Shown: piece after piece, positions 17,721 to 24,475 of the stretch | Layout of the letters: the number at the start of each line of letters is the position of its first letter | Position numbering within the stretch: position 1 is the stretch's first letter | Assembly (NCBI GenBank): GCA_046046245.1 | Contig: JBJOKE010000007.1 | Span: 1-56,497 of the forward strand | DNA length: 56,497 nucleotides | Direction: 5' to 3' | Source: UBA4615 sp046046245 | Lineage (GTDB): Bacteria; Pseudomonadota; Gammaproteobacteria; Burkholderiales; Burkholderiaceae_E | The notes under the pieces: generated by a model | The model's database searches: none | What the model was told of the DNA's origin: nothing | The model's input: the letters and a program-made list of their open reading frames with translations, nothing else | Program-made: the position numbers and the translations under genes

Positions 17721-18536
17721 TCAGGCCGTCGACGACGGCGCGATCATCCCGCCGGTCGGCGACGACGGGCTCGCGCCGTAGAGCTTGCGCGGCATGCGGC
17801 CGGCGAGGAACGCGTGCCGGCCGGACTCGACCGCCCCCCGCATCGCGACGGCCATCCGCACCGGATCGCGGGCCGCGGCCACCGCCGTGTTCATCAGCAC
17901 GCCCGCGCAGCCGAGCTCCATCGCGATCGCCGCGTCGGACGCGGTGCCCACGCCCGCGTCGACGATCACCGGCACGGTCGCACGCTCGAGGATCAGCTGC
18001 AGGTTCCACGGGTTCAGGATGCCCATGCCCGAGCCGATCAGCGACGCGAGCGGCATGACCGCCACGCAGCCGATCGCCTCCAGCACCCGCGCCTGGATCG
18101 GGTCGTCGCTGCAGTAGACCATCACCTCGAACCCCTCCTTCACCAGCACCTCGGCGGCCTTCACCGTCTCGGGCATGTTGGGGTAGAGGTTCTGCGGGTC
18201 GCCGAGCACCTCGAGCTTGACCAGCGTGTGGCCGTCGAGCAGCTCGCGCGCCAGGCGCAGCGTGCGGACCGCGTCGTCGGCGCTGTAGCAGCCGGCGGTG
18301 TTCGGCAGGTAGGTGAAGCGCGACGGCGGCAGCGCGTCGAGCAGGCTCGGCGCGTTCGCGTCCTGCCCGATGTTCGTGCGGCGGATCGCGACGGTGACGA
18401 TCTCCGCGCCGCTCGCGTCGACCGCGCGGCGGGTCTCGTCGAAGTCCTTGTACTTGCCCGTGCCGATCAGCAGGCGCGAGGCGAACGTGCGGGTGCCGAC
18501 CACCAGCGGGTCGGGGGTGAAGGCGGGAGCGCTCAT
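17721..18536 (-). CDS. thiG: Thiazole synthase
   Basis: Forms the thiamine thiazole phosphate from deoxyxylulose phosphate, dehydroglycine and ThiS-thiocarboxylate. 271 residues. Recognisable parts are FASRLLIGTGKYKDFDETR, VTVAIRRTN, LPNTAGCYSADDAVR, VKLEVLGDP with the Schiff-base lysine, and VDAGVGTASDAA at the phosphate-binding end. An in-line -10 (TAGAAT) ends only 6 bases before the ATG and there is no ribosome site, so the message may be leaderless. thiS lies one gene upstream, separated by a lipoprotein gene. thiC, thiE and thiF are not in the window. Confidence 0.95.
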   Translation of the reverse strand: MSAPAFTPDPLVVGTRTFASRLLIGTGKYKDFDETRRAVDASGAEIVTVAIRRTNIGQDANAPSLLDALPPSRFTYLPNTAGCYSADDAVRTLRLARELLDGHTLVKLEVLGDPQNLYPNMPETVKAAEVLVKEGFEVMVYCSDDPIQARVLEAIGCVAVMPLASLIGSGMGILNPWNLQLILERATVPVIVDAGVGTASDAAIAMELGCAGVLMNTAVAAARDPVRMAVAMRGAVESGRHAFLAGRMPRKLYGASPSSPTGGMIAPSSTA

Positions 18537-18542
18537 CAGGAC

Positions 18543-18548
18543 ATTCTA
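18543..18548 (-). promoter_or_regulatory. -10 element abutting thiG
   Basis: TAGAAT, then six bases (GTCCTG), then the thiG ATG. Normal spacing puts transcription start at the start codon itself. Confidence 0.5.
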
Positions 18549-18583
18549 GCCCCGCGGCCCGCGCCCCCGCCGCGCGGCGGGCC

Positions 18584-19057
18584 TCACTTCGGCGCGGCGC
18601 CCCCGAGCGCGGCGGGCAGCGCGAGCTCGCCGGACGCATCGAAGCGGGCGCCGCCGAACGACGGACCGGCGAGCCGGCCGCGCAGCCGGTAGTCGACCTT
18701 CGTGCGGTCGCCGGTCGCGAAGCCGATCGCCTGCCGCACCAGCGCCGAGACCGGCACCGAGACCGGCACCTCGATCACCGCCTCGCCGAAGCGCGGCACC
18801 GTGCCGGTCGCGTCGCTCACGCCGGTCGCGAGGCGGCTGCCGCGCACGTCGAGCTCGATCGACACGCCGTCGTAGTCGATCGGCTGCTCGTTCGGGTTCT
18901 GCACCCGCAGCTTCACCAGGAAGCGACCCTCCATCGCCTGGCCGGCCATCGGCTCGAGACCGACGACGTTGACGGACACCGGCTCGCGCAGCCCGAGACC
19001 GGCGCAGCCGGCGACCAGCGCGAGCACGACCAGGACGGCGGCGGCGAGGGCGCGCAC
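18584..19057 (-). CDS. LEA type 2 family lipoprotein
   Basis: 157-residue predicted lipoprotein with signal RALAAAVLVVLALVAGC (Cys at about 18). The mature part has the LEA14/WHy pattern: VSVNVVGLEPMAGQAMEGRF, then LRVQNPNEQPIDYDGVSIEL, a beta-sandwich fold found in many proteobacterial cell-envelope lipoproteins of unknown role. The GTG start lies 3 bases after the thiS stop, so it is cotranscribed with thiS. It interrupts the usual thiS-thiG adjacency; nothing suggests a thiamine role. Confidence 0.85.
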   Translation of the reverse strand: MRALAAAVLVVLALVAGCAGLGLREPVSVNVVGLEPMAGQAMEGRFLVKLRVQNPNEQPIDYDGVSIELDVRGSRLATGVSDATGTVPRFGEAVIEVPVSVPVSALVRQAIGFATGDRTKVDYRLRGRLAGPSFGGARFDASGELALPAALGGAAPK

Positions 19058-19060
19058 GGG

Positions 19061-19261
19061 TCAGCCGCCGCCGACCGCGACCACGATCTCGAGCCGGTCG
19101 CCGTCCGCCAGGGGCACGGACGGGTGGAGCGACTTCGGGACGATCTCGCCGTTGCGCTCGACCGCGACGCGCTTGCCCGCGAGCGACATCCGCTCGAGCA
19201 GCGCGGCGACGGTGAGTCCCTCGGTCAGGGGCTGCGGCGTGCCGTTGACGATCACCTGCAT
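19061..19261 (-). CDS. thiS: Sulfur carrier protein ThiS
   Basis: Ubiquitin-like sulfur carrier of 66 residues for thiazole synthesis. It has the beta-grasp pattern MQVIVNGTPQPLTEGLTVAA, the VAVERNGEIVPKS segment and a C-terminal VAVGGG; the terminal glycine is adenylated and thiocarboxylated. The ATG at 19261 matches the family start. TAGAAT ends 7 bases before the ATG and no ribosome site is present, suggesting a leaderless transcript and excluding a TPP riboswitch in this short (52-bp) divergent gap. Confidence 0.93.
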   Translation of the reverse strand: MQVIVNGTPQPLTEGLTVAALLERMSLAGKRVAVERNGEIVPKSLHPSVPLADGDRLEIVVAVGGG

Positions 19262-19268
19262 GGTCCCG

Positions 19269-19274
19269 ATTCTA
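19269..19274 (-). promoter_or_regulatory. -10 element abutting thiS
   Basis: TAGAAT followed by CGGGACC and then the thiS ATG, so transcription should start at or next to the start codon. Confidence 0.5.
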
Positions 19275-19313
19275 ACCGCCGGGCTCCGGGCCCGTGAGAA
19301 GATCGCCCCCACG

Positions 19314-20693
19314 ATGAGCCCCCGCCCCGAGCCCGCCCGCGCGCCGCGTCCCGCGTGCCGCGCCGCCTGCGCCGCGTTGGTCGCCGCGGCGCTCGCCGCC
19401 GGCTGCGGCAACGAGGACATCACGCTCTACGGCACGCCCGACGAGACGCCGCAGACGATCGCGCTGTCGGCCGCCGCCGGCGCCGACGGCACCTCGGCCA
19501 CCCTGACCTGGACCTCGCCGAACGCGAACTGGTCGTACCGCGTCGATCGCGGCGGCAAGGCGGTCGCGACGATCGGCGGGACGTCCTGGGTCGACACCGG
19601 GCTCGCCGCGAACGCGCGGACCTGCTGGAAGGTCTACGGGCTCAGCGGCTTCGGCTGGCAGGCACGCAGCAACGAGGCCTGCCTCGGCACCGACAGCGGC
19701 GGCACGAAGGACTGGCGCGTCGAGACCCAGGCGACAGGCGCGCGCTGGCCGGCGATCGCCTCCGACGCGTCGGGCGGCGTGCACCTGTGCTTCACCGCCA
19801 CCGGCGGACTCGGCGTGTCCTACCTGCGCGTGGGCGCGTCGGGCCCGGAGCTGATCGACGCGGCCGGCGCCTCGCAGTGCAGCCTCGCGGTCGATGCGCA
19901 GGGGGTGGTCCACGTCGCCTTCGGCAGCCGCGCGGGCGTGCGGCACGCGCGGCGCGAGGCCGGGGCGTGGACGGTCGTGACGGTGGACCCGGCCGGCGCG
20001 GTCGGCGGCACCCGGACCGAGGGACCGGCGCTCGCGCTCGCCGCGAGCGGGCCCAGGATCGCCTACCGGACCACGGCGGCGATCGCGCTCGCGCGGCGCA
20101 CCGACGCGGGATGGTCGATCGAGTCGACCGGCCTGCCGGGGCGGCTCGGGCCGCGCTCGCTCGCGGTCGATGCCGCGGCGAAGGACCGGCTCGCCACGCT
20201 GGATGCGAGCGGCGCGGCGCTCGCGGTCTGGCGTCGCGACGCCGCCGGCTGGGTCCGCGAGACCACGTTCGCGCTCGCTCCCGCGAACGGCGAGGGCGCG
20301 CCGATCGCGACCCCCGGCACCGACGCCTTCGGCGTGACCGCCTGGTGGCAGCGCGATCCGCCGGCCACCGCGGGGGCCGCCACCGTCCGCTGGCTCGAGC
20401 AGGACGCGACCGGCTGGACCGCGCAGACGGTGGCGACACTCGATCGCGCCGGCTCGCGCGTGGCGCTCTCGGTCGTCGGCGGGACGCGGCGCGTTCTGGC
20501 GATCGACGCCGACGGCACGCTGCGGCTGTGGACCCGTCCCCCCTCCGTCGCGACCTGGACCGAGGAGACACTGTCGGCGCAGGCCGGCGCGGCCGCGATG
20601 GTCGACCTCGTCGTCGCGGCCGACGGCCAGCTTCGGATCGCCTTCGACCGCAGCGCGACCGGCGAGGTCGTGCTCGCGAGCCGCGCGCCCTGA
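19314..20693 (+). CDS. Hypothetical lipoprotein, Fn3-like domain plus propeller-like repeats
   Basis: 459-residue exported protein of unknown role. The signal contains ACAALVAAALAAGC with the lipid-anchored Cys near residue 31. After that comes a segment resembling a fibronectin type III domain (LTWTSPNANWSYRVDRGG, WVDTGLAANARTCWKVYG). The rest is made of loosely repeated strands with recurring D-A-x-G turns (SDASGGVHLCF, VDAQGVVHVAFGS, DADGTLRLW, AADGQLRIAF), as in surface beta-propellers. It is divergent from thiS with only 52 bp between them; no ribosome site is obvious. A surface-sensing or binding role is possible but unproven. Confidence 0.8.
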   Translation: MSPRPEPARAPRPACRAACAALVAAALAAGCGNEDITLYGTPDETPQTIALSAAAGADGTSATLTWTSPNANWSYRVDRGGKAVATIGGTSWVDTGLAANARTCWKVYGLSGFGWQARSNEACLGTDSGGTKDWRVETQATGARWPAIASDASGGVHLCFTATGGLGVSYLRVGASGPELIDAAGASQCSLAVDAQGVVHVAFGSRAGVRHARREAGAWTVVTVDPAGAVGGTRTEGPALALAASGPRIAYRTTAAIALARRTDAGWSIESTGLPGRLGPRSLAVDAAAKDRLATLDASGAALAVWRRDAAGWVRETTFALAPANGEGAPIATPGTDAFGVTAWWQRDPPATAGAATVRWLEQDATGWTAQTVATLDRAGSRVALSVVGGTRRVLAIDADGTLRLWTRPPSVATWTEETLSAQAGAAAMVDLVVAADGQLRIAFDRSATGEVVLASRAP

Positions 20694-20762
20694 GGCGCCC
20701 GCTCGGGGCCGCCCGCCGCGCGGCCGGGGGGTGGCGACCGTCCGGCGCCGGGCCCCGGGGGA

Positions 20763-20768
20763 TAGAAT
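20763..20768 (+). promoter_or_regulatory. -10 element for folE
   Basis: TAGAAT, about 45 bases before the folE ATG; same hexamer as at thiG and thiS. Confidence 0.4.
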
Positions 20769-20813
20769 CGTCCCGAGGCCCGCGGCGGCCGCGACCGAAC
20801 GAAGGGAGTCTCC

Positions 20814-21527
20814 ATGGACGAACCCGCGCCCGAGGGCGCCTACCTGCCGGCCGCGACGCCGGTCTCCGAACGGATCCGCGACCGGATCCGCCGCGCGGGT
20901 CGCCGCTTCCACGCGAACGACAACATCGCCGAGTTCGTCGACGGCGCGGAGGAGCTCGCTGCGCTCGAGGACGAGGTGGCCGCCCGCGTCGAGGACCTGC
21001 TGCGCAGCCTGGTGATCGACACCGAGGCCGACCACAACAGCCAGGGCACGGCGCGCCGCGTCGCGCGGATGTACCTCGACGAGGTGTTCAAGGGTCGCTA
21101 CGTGCCGATGCCGCGGGTGACCGAGTTCCCGAACGCCGAACGGCTCAACGAGCTGATGATCATCGGCCCGTGCACGGTCCGCAGCGCCTGCTCGCACCAC
21201 CTCGTGCCGATCCTCGGCAAGCTGTGGATCGGCGTGCTGCCCAGCGAAGGCTCGCGGCTGATCGGCCTGTCGAAGTACGCGCGGATCGCCGACTGGGTGA
21301 TGAGCCGGCCGCAGATCCAGGAGGAGGCGGTGATGCAGCTCGCCGACCTGCTCGAGGCTCGGCTGAAGCCCGCCGGGCTGGCGCTCGTGCTCGAGGCCGA
21401 TCACTTCTGCATGCAGTGGCGCGGCGTGAAGGACGACGCGCCGCACATGACCAACAGCGTGATGCGCGGCGCTTTCCTCGAGAATTCGTCCCTGCGGCGC
21501 GAATTCCTGCAGCTGATGCGCAACTGA
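20814..21527 (+). CDS. folE: GTP cyclohydrolase I
   Basis: First step of tetrahydrofolate synthesis: GTP to 7,8-dihydroneopterin triphosphate plus formate. 237 residues. The Zn/active-site signature is GPCTVRSACSHHLVPILGK, with C126 and the H128/H129 pair matching the FolE zinc-site region; SKYARIADWVMSRPQ and VLEADHFCMQWRGVKDD follow, the latter holding the third zinc ligand Cys. AAGGAG precedes the ATG. The N-terminus is about 30 residues longer than in E. coli. It stands alone, followed by tRNA-Gly. Confidence 0.95.
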   Translation: MDEPAPEGAYLPAATPVSERIRDRIRRAGRRFHANDNIAEFVDGAEELAALEDEVAARVEDLLRSLVIDTEADHNSQGTARRVARMYLDEVFKGRYVPMPRVTEFPNAERLNELMIIGPCTVRSACSHHLVPILGKLWIGVLPSEGSRLIGLSKYARIADWVMSRPQIQEEAVMQLADLLEARLKPAGLALVLEADHFCMQWRGVKDDAPHMTNSVMRGAFLENSSLRREFLQLMRN

Positions 21528-21547
21528 GGCGGGAGGGGCCGCGCGTT

Positions 21548-21556
21548 TGCTATCAT
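21548..21556 (+). promoter_or_regulatory. Extended -10 promoter of tRNA-Gly
   Basis: TG-c-TATCAT, an extended -10. Predicted start is about 5 bases before the mature tRNA 5' end. Similar TGcTA elements precede 41671, 49801 and 50051. Confidence 0.55.
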
Positions 21557-21567
21557 GCGCGTCCGCC

Positions 21568-21641
21568 GCGGGTGTAGTTCAATGGTAGAACGGCGGCTTC
21601 CCAAGCCTCAGACACGGGTTCGATTCCCGTCACCCGCTCCA
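21568..21641 (+). tRNA. tRNA-Gly (anticodon CCC), CCA encoded
   Basis: 74 nt with full cloverleaf. The acceptor stem GCGGGTG pairs with CACCCGC, then discriminator T and CCA. The D-arm is GTTCAATGGTAGAAC, the anticodon loop TTCCCAA, and the T-arm ACGGG-TTCGATT-CCCGT. The anticodon stem GCGGC/GCCTC has one C-U mismatch at 28-42. The downstream pseudouridine-synthase frame starts within a few bases of the CCA or overlaps the tRNA. Confidence 0.95.
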
Positions 21642-21656
21642 GCGTCCCCGCACCGC

Positions 21657-22337
21657 CTGCACCGCCTGCACGAGGACGAGCGCGTCGTCGTCGTCGACAA
21701 GCCGCCCGGCCTGCTCGTCCACCGCAGCCCCCTCGACGCGCACGAGCGAGACTCGGTCGTCGACCGTTGGCAGGCCGAGACCGGCGAGCGGCTCCATCCG
21801 GCCCATCGCCTCGATCGCGGCACCTCGGGCGTGCTGGTGCTCGCGCGCGACCCCGACGCGGCGCGCACGCTCGGCGAGGCGTTCGAGTCGGGCCGCGTGG
21901 CCAAGCGCTACCTCGCGCTGGTGCGCGGCTGGCCGGCCGTGACGGGCGAGACCGACCGTCCGCTCGCCCGCGACCCGGAACGGCCGTCGACCGGACAGCC
22001 GATGCGCGACGCGCGGACGCGCTGGACCGTGATCGCGCGGCACGACTGGCCGTTCTCGGTCGATGGCCGCCATCCGAGCTCGCGCTACGCGCTCGTCGAG
22101 GTCGTGCCCCTGACCGGTCGGCGGCATCAGATCCGACGGCACTTCAAGCAGCTCGGTCACCCGCTGGTGGGCGATGCGACGCACGGCAAGGGCACGCACA
22201 ACCGCGCGGTCGCGGCCTGGCTCGGCACGGCTCGGCTGTGGCTGCACGCGTGTCGGATCGAACTGCCGCATCCGGACGGCGGCCTGCTCGCGGTGGACGC
22301 GCCGCCGGGCGAGGGCTGGCGGCCGCTCGGAGGCTGA
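21657..22337 (+). CDS. truC: RluA-family pseudouridine synthase (TruC-like)
   Basis: Pseudouridine synthase; best match is the TruC type acting on U65 of tRNA. It has DERVVVVDKPPGLLVHRSPL near the N-terminus, HPAHRLDRGTSGVLVLARD with the catalytic Asp, AKRYLALVRG, and the TGRRHQIRRHFKQLGHPLVG motif. The frame is open from 21555, through the whole tRNA-Gly. Between the CCA (21641) and the homology start there is no ATG, GTG or TTG. I place the start at the CTG of 21657; the ATGs at 21555 or 21582, inside the tRNA transcript, are the alternatives. The end is firm, the start is not. Confidence 0.82.
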   Translation: MHRLHEDERVVVVDKPPGLLVHRSPLDAHERDSVVDRWQAETGERLHPAHRLDRGTSGVLVLARDPDAARTLGEAFESGRVAKRYLALVRGWPAVTGETDRPLARDPERPSTGQPMRDARTRWTVIARHDWPFSVDGRHPSSRYALVEVVPLTGRRHQIRRHFKQLGHPLVGDATHGKGTHNRAVAAWLGTARLWLHACRIELPHPDGGLLAVDAPPGEGWRPLGG

Positions 22338-22375
22338 GGCGCGCAGCCAATTCCGGCAGGTCGCCGCACGGGGGG

Positions 22376-23023
22376 TCAGAAGCGCTTGCCGACGCCCAGC
22401 GAGACCACCCACGGATCGAGCGAGACCTTGCTGATCGCGGTGCCGCCGAGATGGACGTCGGAGGCGATCCAGAGCTTCTTCACGTCGGCGTTGAGGAACC
22501 AGCCGCCGTCGAGCCGGTAGTCGGCGCCGAGCTGGATCGCCGGTCCGATGCTGGAGCTCTCCAGCGTGACCGGCGTGCCGCCGATCGACATCGTCTCCGA
22601 GCCGATGAAGGTCAGGTTCAGGCCGGCGCCCACGTAGGGCTTGAAGGGTCCGAAGTCGGTGAAGTGCCACTGGGCGAGCAGCGTCAGCGGCAGGTGCTTG
22701 AAGGTGCCGATGGTGCCCAGGGCCAGCGCGTTCACCGTGACGTCCTGCTTCTGCGGCACGGTCAGCATCAGCTCGGCGGCGATGTTCCTCGTGAAGAAGT
22801 ACGAGACGTCGACCTCGGGGATCCACTGGCTGTTCACGGTGATCACGTCGGCCGGCAGCACGCCGGCGAGACCCGCGTCGGAACTCGTGTCCATCTTCAG
22901 GTAGGACGCGCGGACGCGAACCATCCAGGCGCCTTCGGGCACGGCGGACTGCGCGAGGGCCGGGGCGGCGAGTGACGAGAGAGCGGCCGCGCACAGCGTC
23001 GCGGCGAGGGGCTTGGCGTTCAT
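22376..23023 (-). CDS. ompW: OmpW family outer membrane protein
   Basis: Small eight-stranded outer-membrane barrel, 215 residues, thought to pass small hydrophobic compounds. The signal peptide is MNAKPLAATLCAAALSSLAA ending at ALA-Q. Family parts are WMVRVRASYL, PEVDVSYFFTRNIAAELML, LPLTLLAQWHF, PFKPYVGAGLNLTFI and the C-terminal VSLGVGKRF with the terminal Phe needed for barrel assembly. AGGAGG lies before the ATG. Two FNR-like boxes 41 bp apart sit upstream; in E. coli ompW is also under FNR control (family knowledge). Confidence 0.93.
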   Translation of the reverse strand: MNAKPLAATLCAAALSSLAAPALAQSAVPEGAWMVRVRASYLKMDTSSDAGLAGVLPADVITVNSQWIPEVDVSYFFTRNIAAELMLTVPQKQDVTVNALALGTIGTFKHLPLTLLAQWHFTDFGPFKPYVGAGLNLTFIGSETMSIGGTPVTLESSSIGPAIQLGADYRLDGGWFLNADVKKLWIASDVHLGGTAISKVSLDPWVVSLGVGKRF

Positions 23024-23128
23024 GGGGGATGGTCCTCCTGTCCTGTCGAGAGACGACGGCCCGCTCGGTCCGCCGGCCTGCCGGGGCGGCGGGCGCCTCG
23101 GGCCCGGCCTGCCGACCGGGCCCCGCGG

Positions 23129-23211
23129 ATGCTGCGCGGGGCCGGCCGCGCGGTCGTTGCGCCCCGTCAAGCGCCGACGCGGCGGCGACGCGCGTGCTTG
23201 AGACAGGTCAA
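23129..23211 (-). promoter_or_regulatory. Tandem FNR/ANR-like boxes and -10 for ompW
   Basis: Boxes TTGAGACAGGTCAA (23198-23211) and TTGCGCCCCGTCAA (23157-23170) have centres exactly 41 bp apart. If the proximal one is at -41.5, the distal one is at -82.5, transcription starts near 23122 and the -10 is CAGCAT (23129-23134, minus strand). This leaves an untranslated leader of about 100 bases. The distal box matches the consensus better than the proximal one. Confidence 0.5.
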
Positions 23212-23310
23212 CACGCCGCGTGCATGGGGGCGCGACGCGGCCCTGCGCGCACGCCCCCCGGCCATCCGCCCGTGCCGAGCCGCGGTGGCCCACCGCGCGG
23301 CGGGGGCCGG

Positions 23311-24237
23311 CTACTGCAGGTCGATCAGCGTGCGCACGTGCTGCTCGACGCTGCGCGCGAGCGCCGGCAGGCAGTAGCCGCCCTCGAGCACCGAGACGAT
23401 GCGGCCCTCGCAGCACTCGTCGGCCACCGTCACCAGTTGCCGCGTGACCCACGCGTAGTCGCCGTCGACCCAGCCGAGCTGGCTCATGTCGTCGTCGCGG
23501 TGCGCGTCGAAGCCCGCCGAGACGAACAGCATCTGCGGCCGGAACGCTCGCAGCGCCGGCAGCCACCGCGCGTTCACCGCGTCGCGCAGTGCGGCGCCGT
23601 CGGAGTAAGGCGCGAGCGGCACGTTGCACATGTTCGGGCCGCGGGCCTGCTCGCCGTTGAACGGATAGAGGCGCGACTGGAAGGTCGAGACCATCAGCAC
23701 CCGCTCGTCGCCGGCGAAGATGTCCTCGCTGCCGTTGCCGTGGTGGACGTCGAAGTCGATCAGCGCCACGCGCTCGAGACCCAGCACGTCCAGCGCGTGC
23801 CGGATGCCCACGGCCACGTTGTTGAAGAAGCAGAAACCCATCGCGGCATGCCGTTCCGCGTGATGGCCGGGTGGACGCACGTTGCAGAAGGCCCGCCGGA
23901 AGCCGCCGCGCGCGACCAGTTCGGTGGCGAGCACCGCGGCGCCGGCCGCATGCAGCGCCGCGGTCACGGTATGGGGGTTCATCGAGGTGTCGGGGTCGAC
24001 GTGCACGTAGCCCTCGGTCGGCGACTTCGCGAGCAGCTCGGCGACGTACAGCGCGTCGTGCGCGCGGGCGAGCTGCTCGGACGTGGCCGCCGGCGCGTCG
24101 AAGCTCTCCATGAAGTCGAGCACGCCGCGCATCAGCAGGCGGTCGGCGATCACCGAGACCCGGTCGGGGCACTCCGGGTGACCTTCGCCCATGTCGTGCC
24201 GAACCGAGCTGGGATGCGAGATGTAGGCGGCTTTCAT
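23311..24237 (-). CDS. Histone-deacetylase family protein (class II-like amidohydrolase)
   Basis: Zn-dependent deacetylase of the HDAC/acetylpolyamine amidohydrolase/AcuC superfamily, 308 residues. Active-site parts are PPGHHAE (about H125/H126), DFDVHHGNGSEDIF (metal ligands about D163 and H165), SAGFDAHRDD and EGGYCLPAL. Bacterial members deacetylate acetylpolyamines, acetyl-lysine in proteins or small amides; the sequence does not decide. It is divergent from a phosphate acyltransferase with a shared FNR-like box between them. No clear ribosome site precedes the ATG. Confidence 0.92.
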   Translation of the reverse strand: MKAAYISHPSSVRHDMGEGHPECPDRVSVIADRLLMRGVLDFMESFDAPAATSEQLARAHDALYVAELLAKSPTEGYVHVDPDTSMNPHTVTAALHAAGAAVLATELVARGGFRRAFCNVRPPGHHAERHAAMGFCFFNNVAVGIRHALDVLGLERVALIDFDVHHGNGSEDIFAGDERVLMVSTFQSRLYPFNGEQARGPNMCNVPLAPYSDGAALRDAVNARWLPALRAFRPQMLFVSAGFDAHRDDDMSQLGWVDGDYAWVTRQLVTVADECCEGRIVSVLEGGYCLPALARSVEQHVRTLIDLQ

Positions 24238-24286
24238 CGTCGGACGGGCGGCGCGCGCAGGGATGGGGCCCGGTCTCCTCGCGACG

Positions 24287-24292
24287 ATTCTA
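24287..24292 (-). promoter_or_regulatory. -10 element for the deacetylase gene
   Basis: TAGAAT on the minus strand, about 50 bases before the ATG. The FNR-like box at 24346-24359 would then be centred near -72 relative to this start. Confidence 0.45.
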
Positions 24293-24345
24293 GCGCCGCG
24301 TTCCGCCGTGTCCCGTCGCGACCGCCGGGCCGTCCGCCGGCGGCC

Positions 24346-24386
24346 TTGACCGCGATCAAGCGCGGGCGGCGCGCCACCCGTACACT
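24346..24386 (+). promoter_or_regulatory. FNR/ANR box and -10 for the phosphate acyltransferase gene
   Basis: TTGAC-CGCG-ATCAA (24346-24359) is a full match to TTGAY-N4-RTCAA. The -10 TACACT follows at 24381-24386. With the box at -41.5 the start falls near 24394, the class II activation geometry of FNR-type regulators. Confidence 0.6.
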
Positions 24387-24475
24387 GCGCGGACCGGGCC
24401 GGCGCCGGGCCCGCCCCGCGCCGCGGCGCCGCCCGCCTCTCGCAGCCCCGTGCCGCGCCTCCCGCCGAGCCCGCC

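Noticed and set aside
19262..19313. Possible TPP riboswitch ahead of thiS
   Set aside because: The divergent gap is only 52 bp and the -10 abuts the start codon, leaving no room for a riboswitch.
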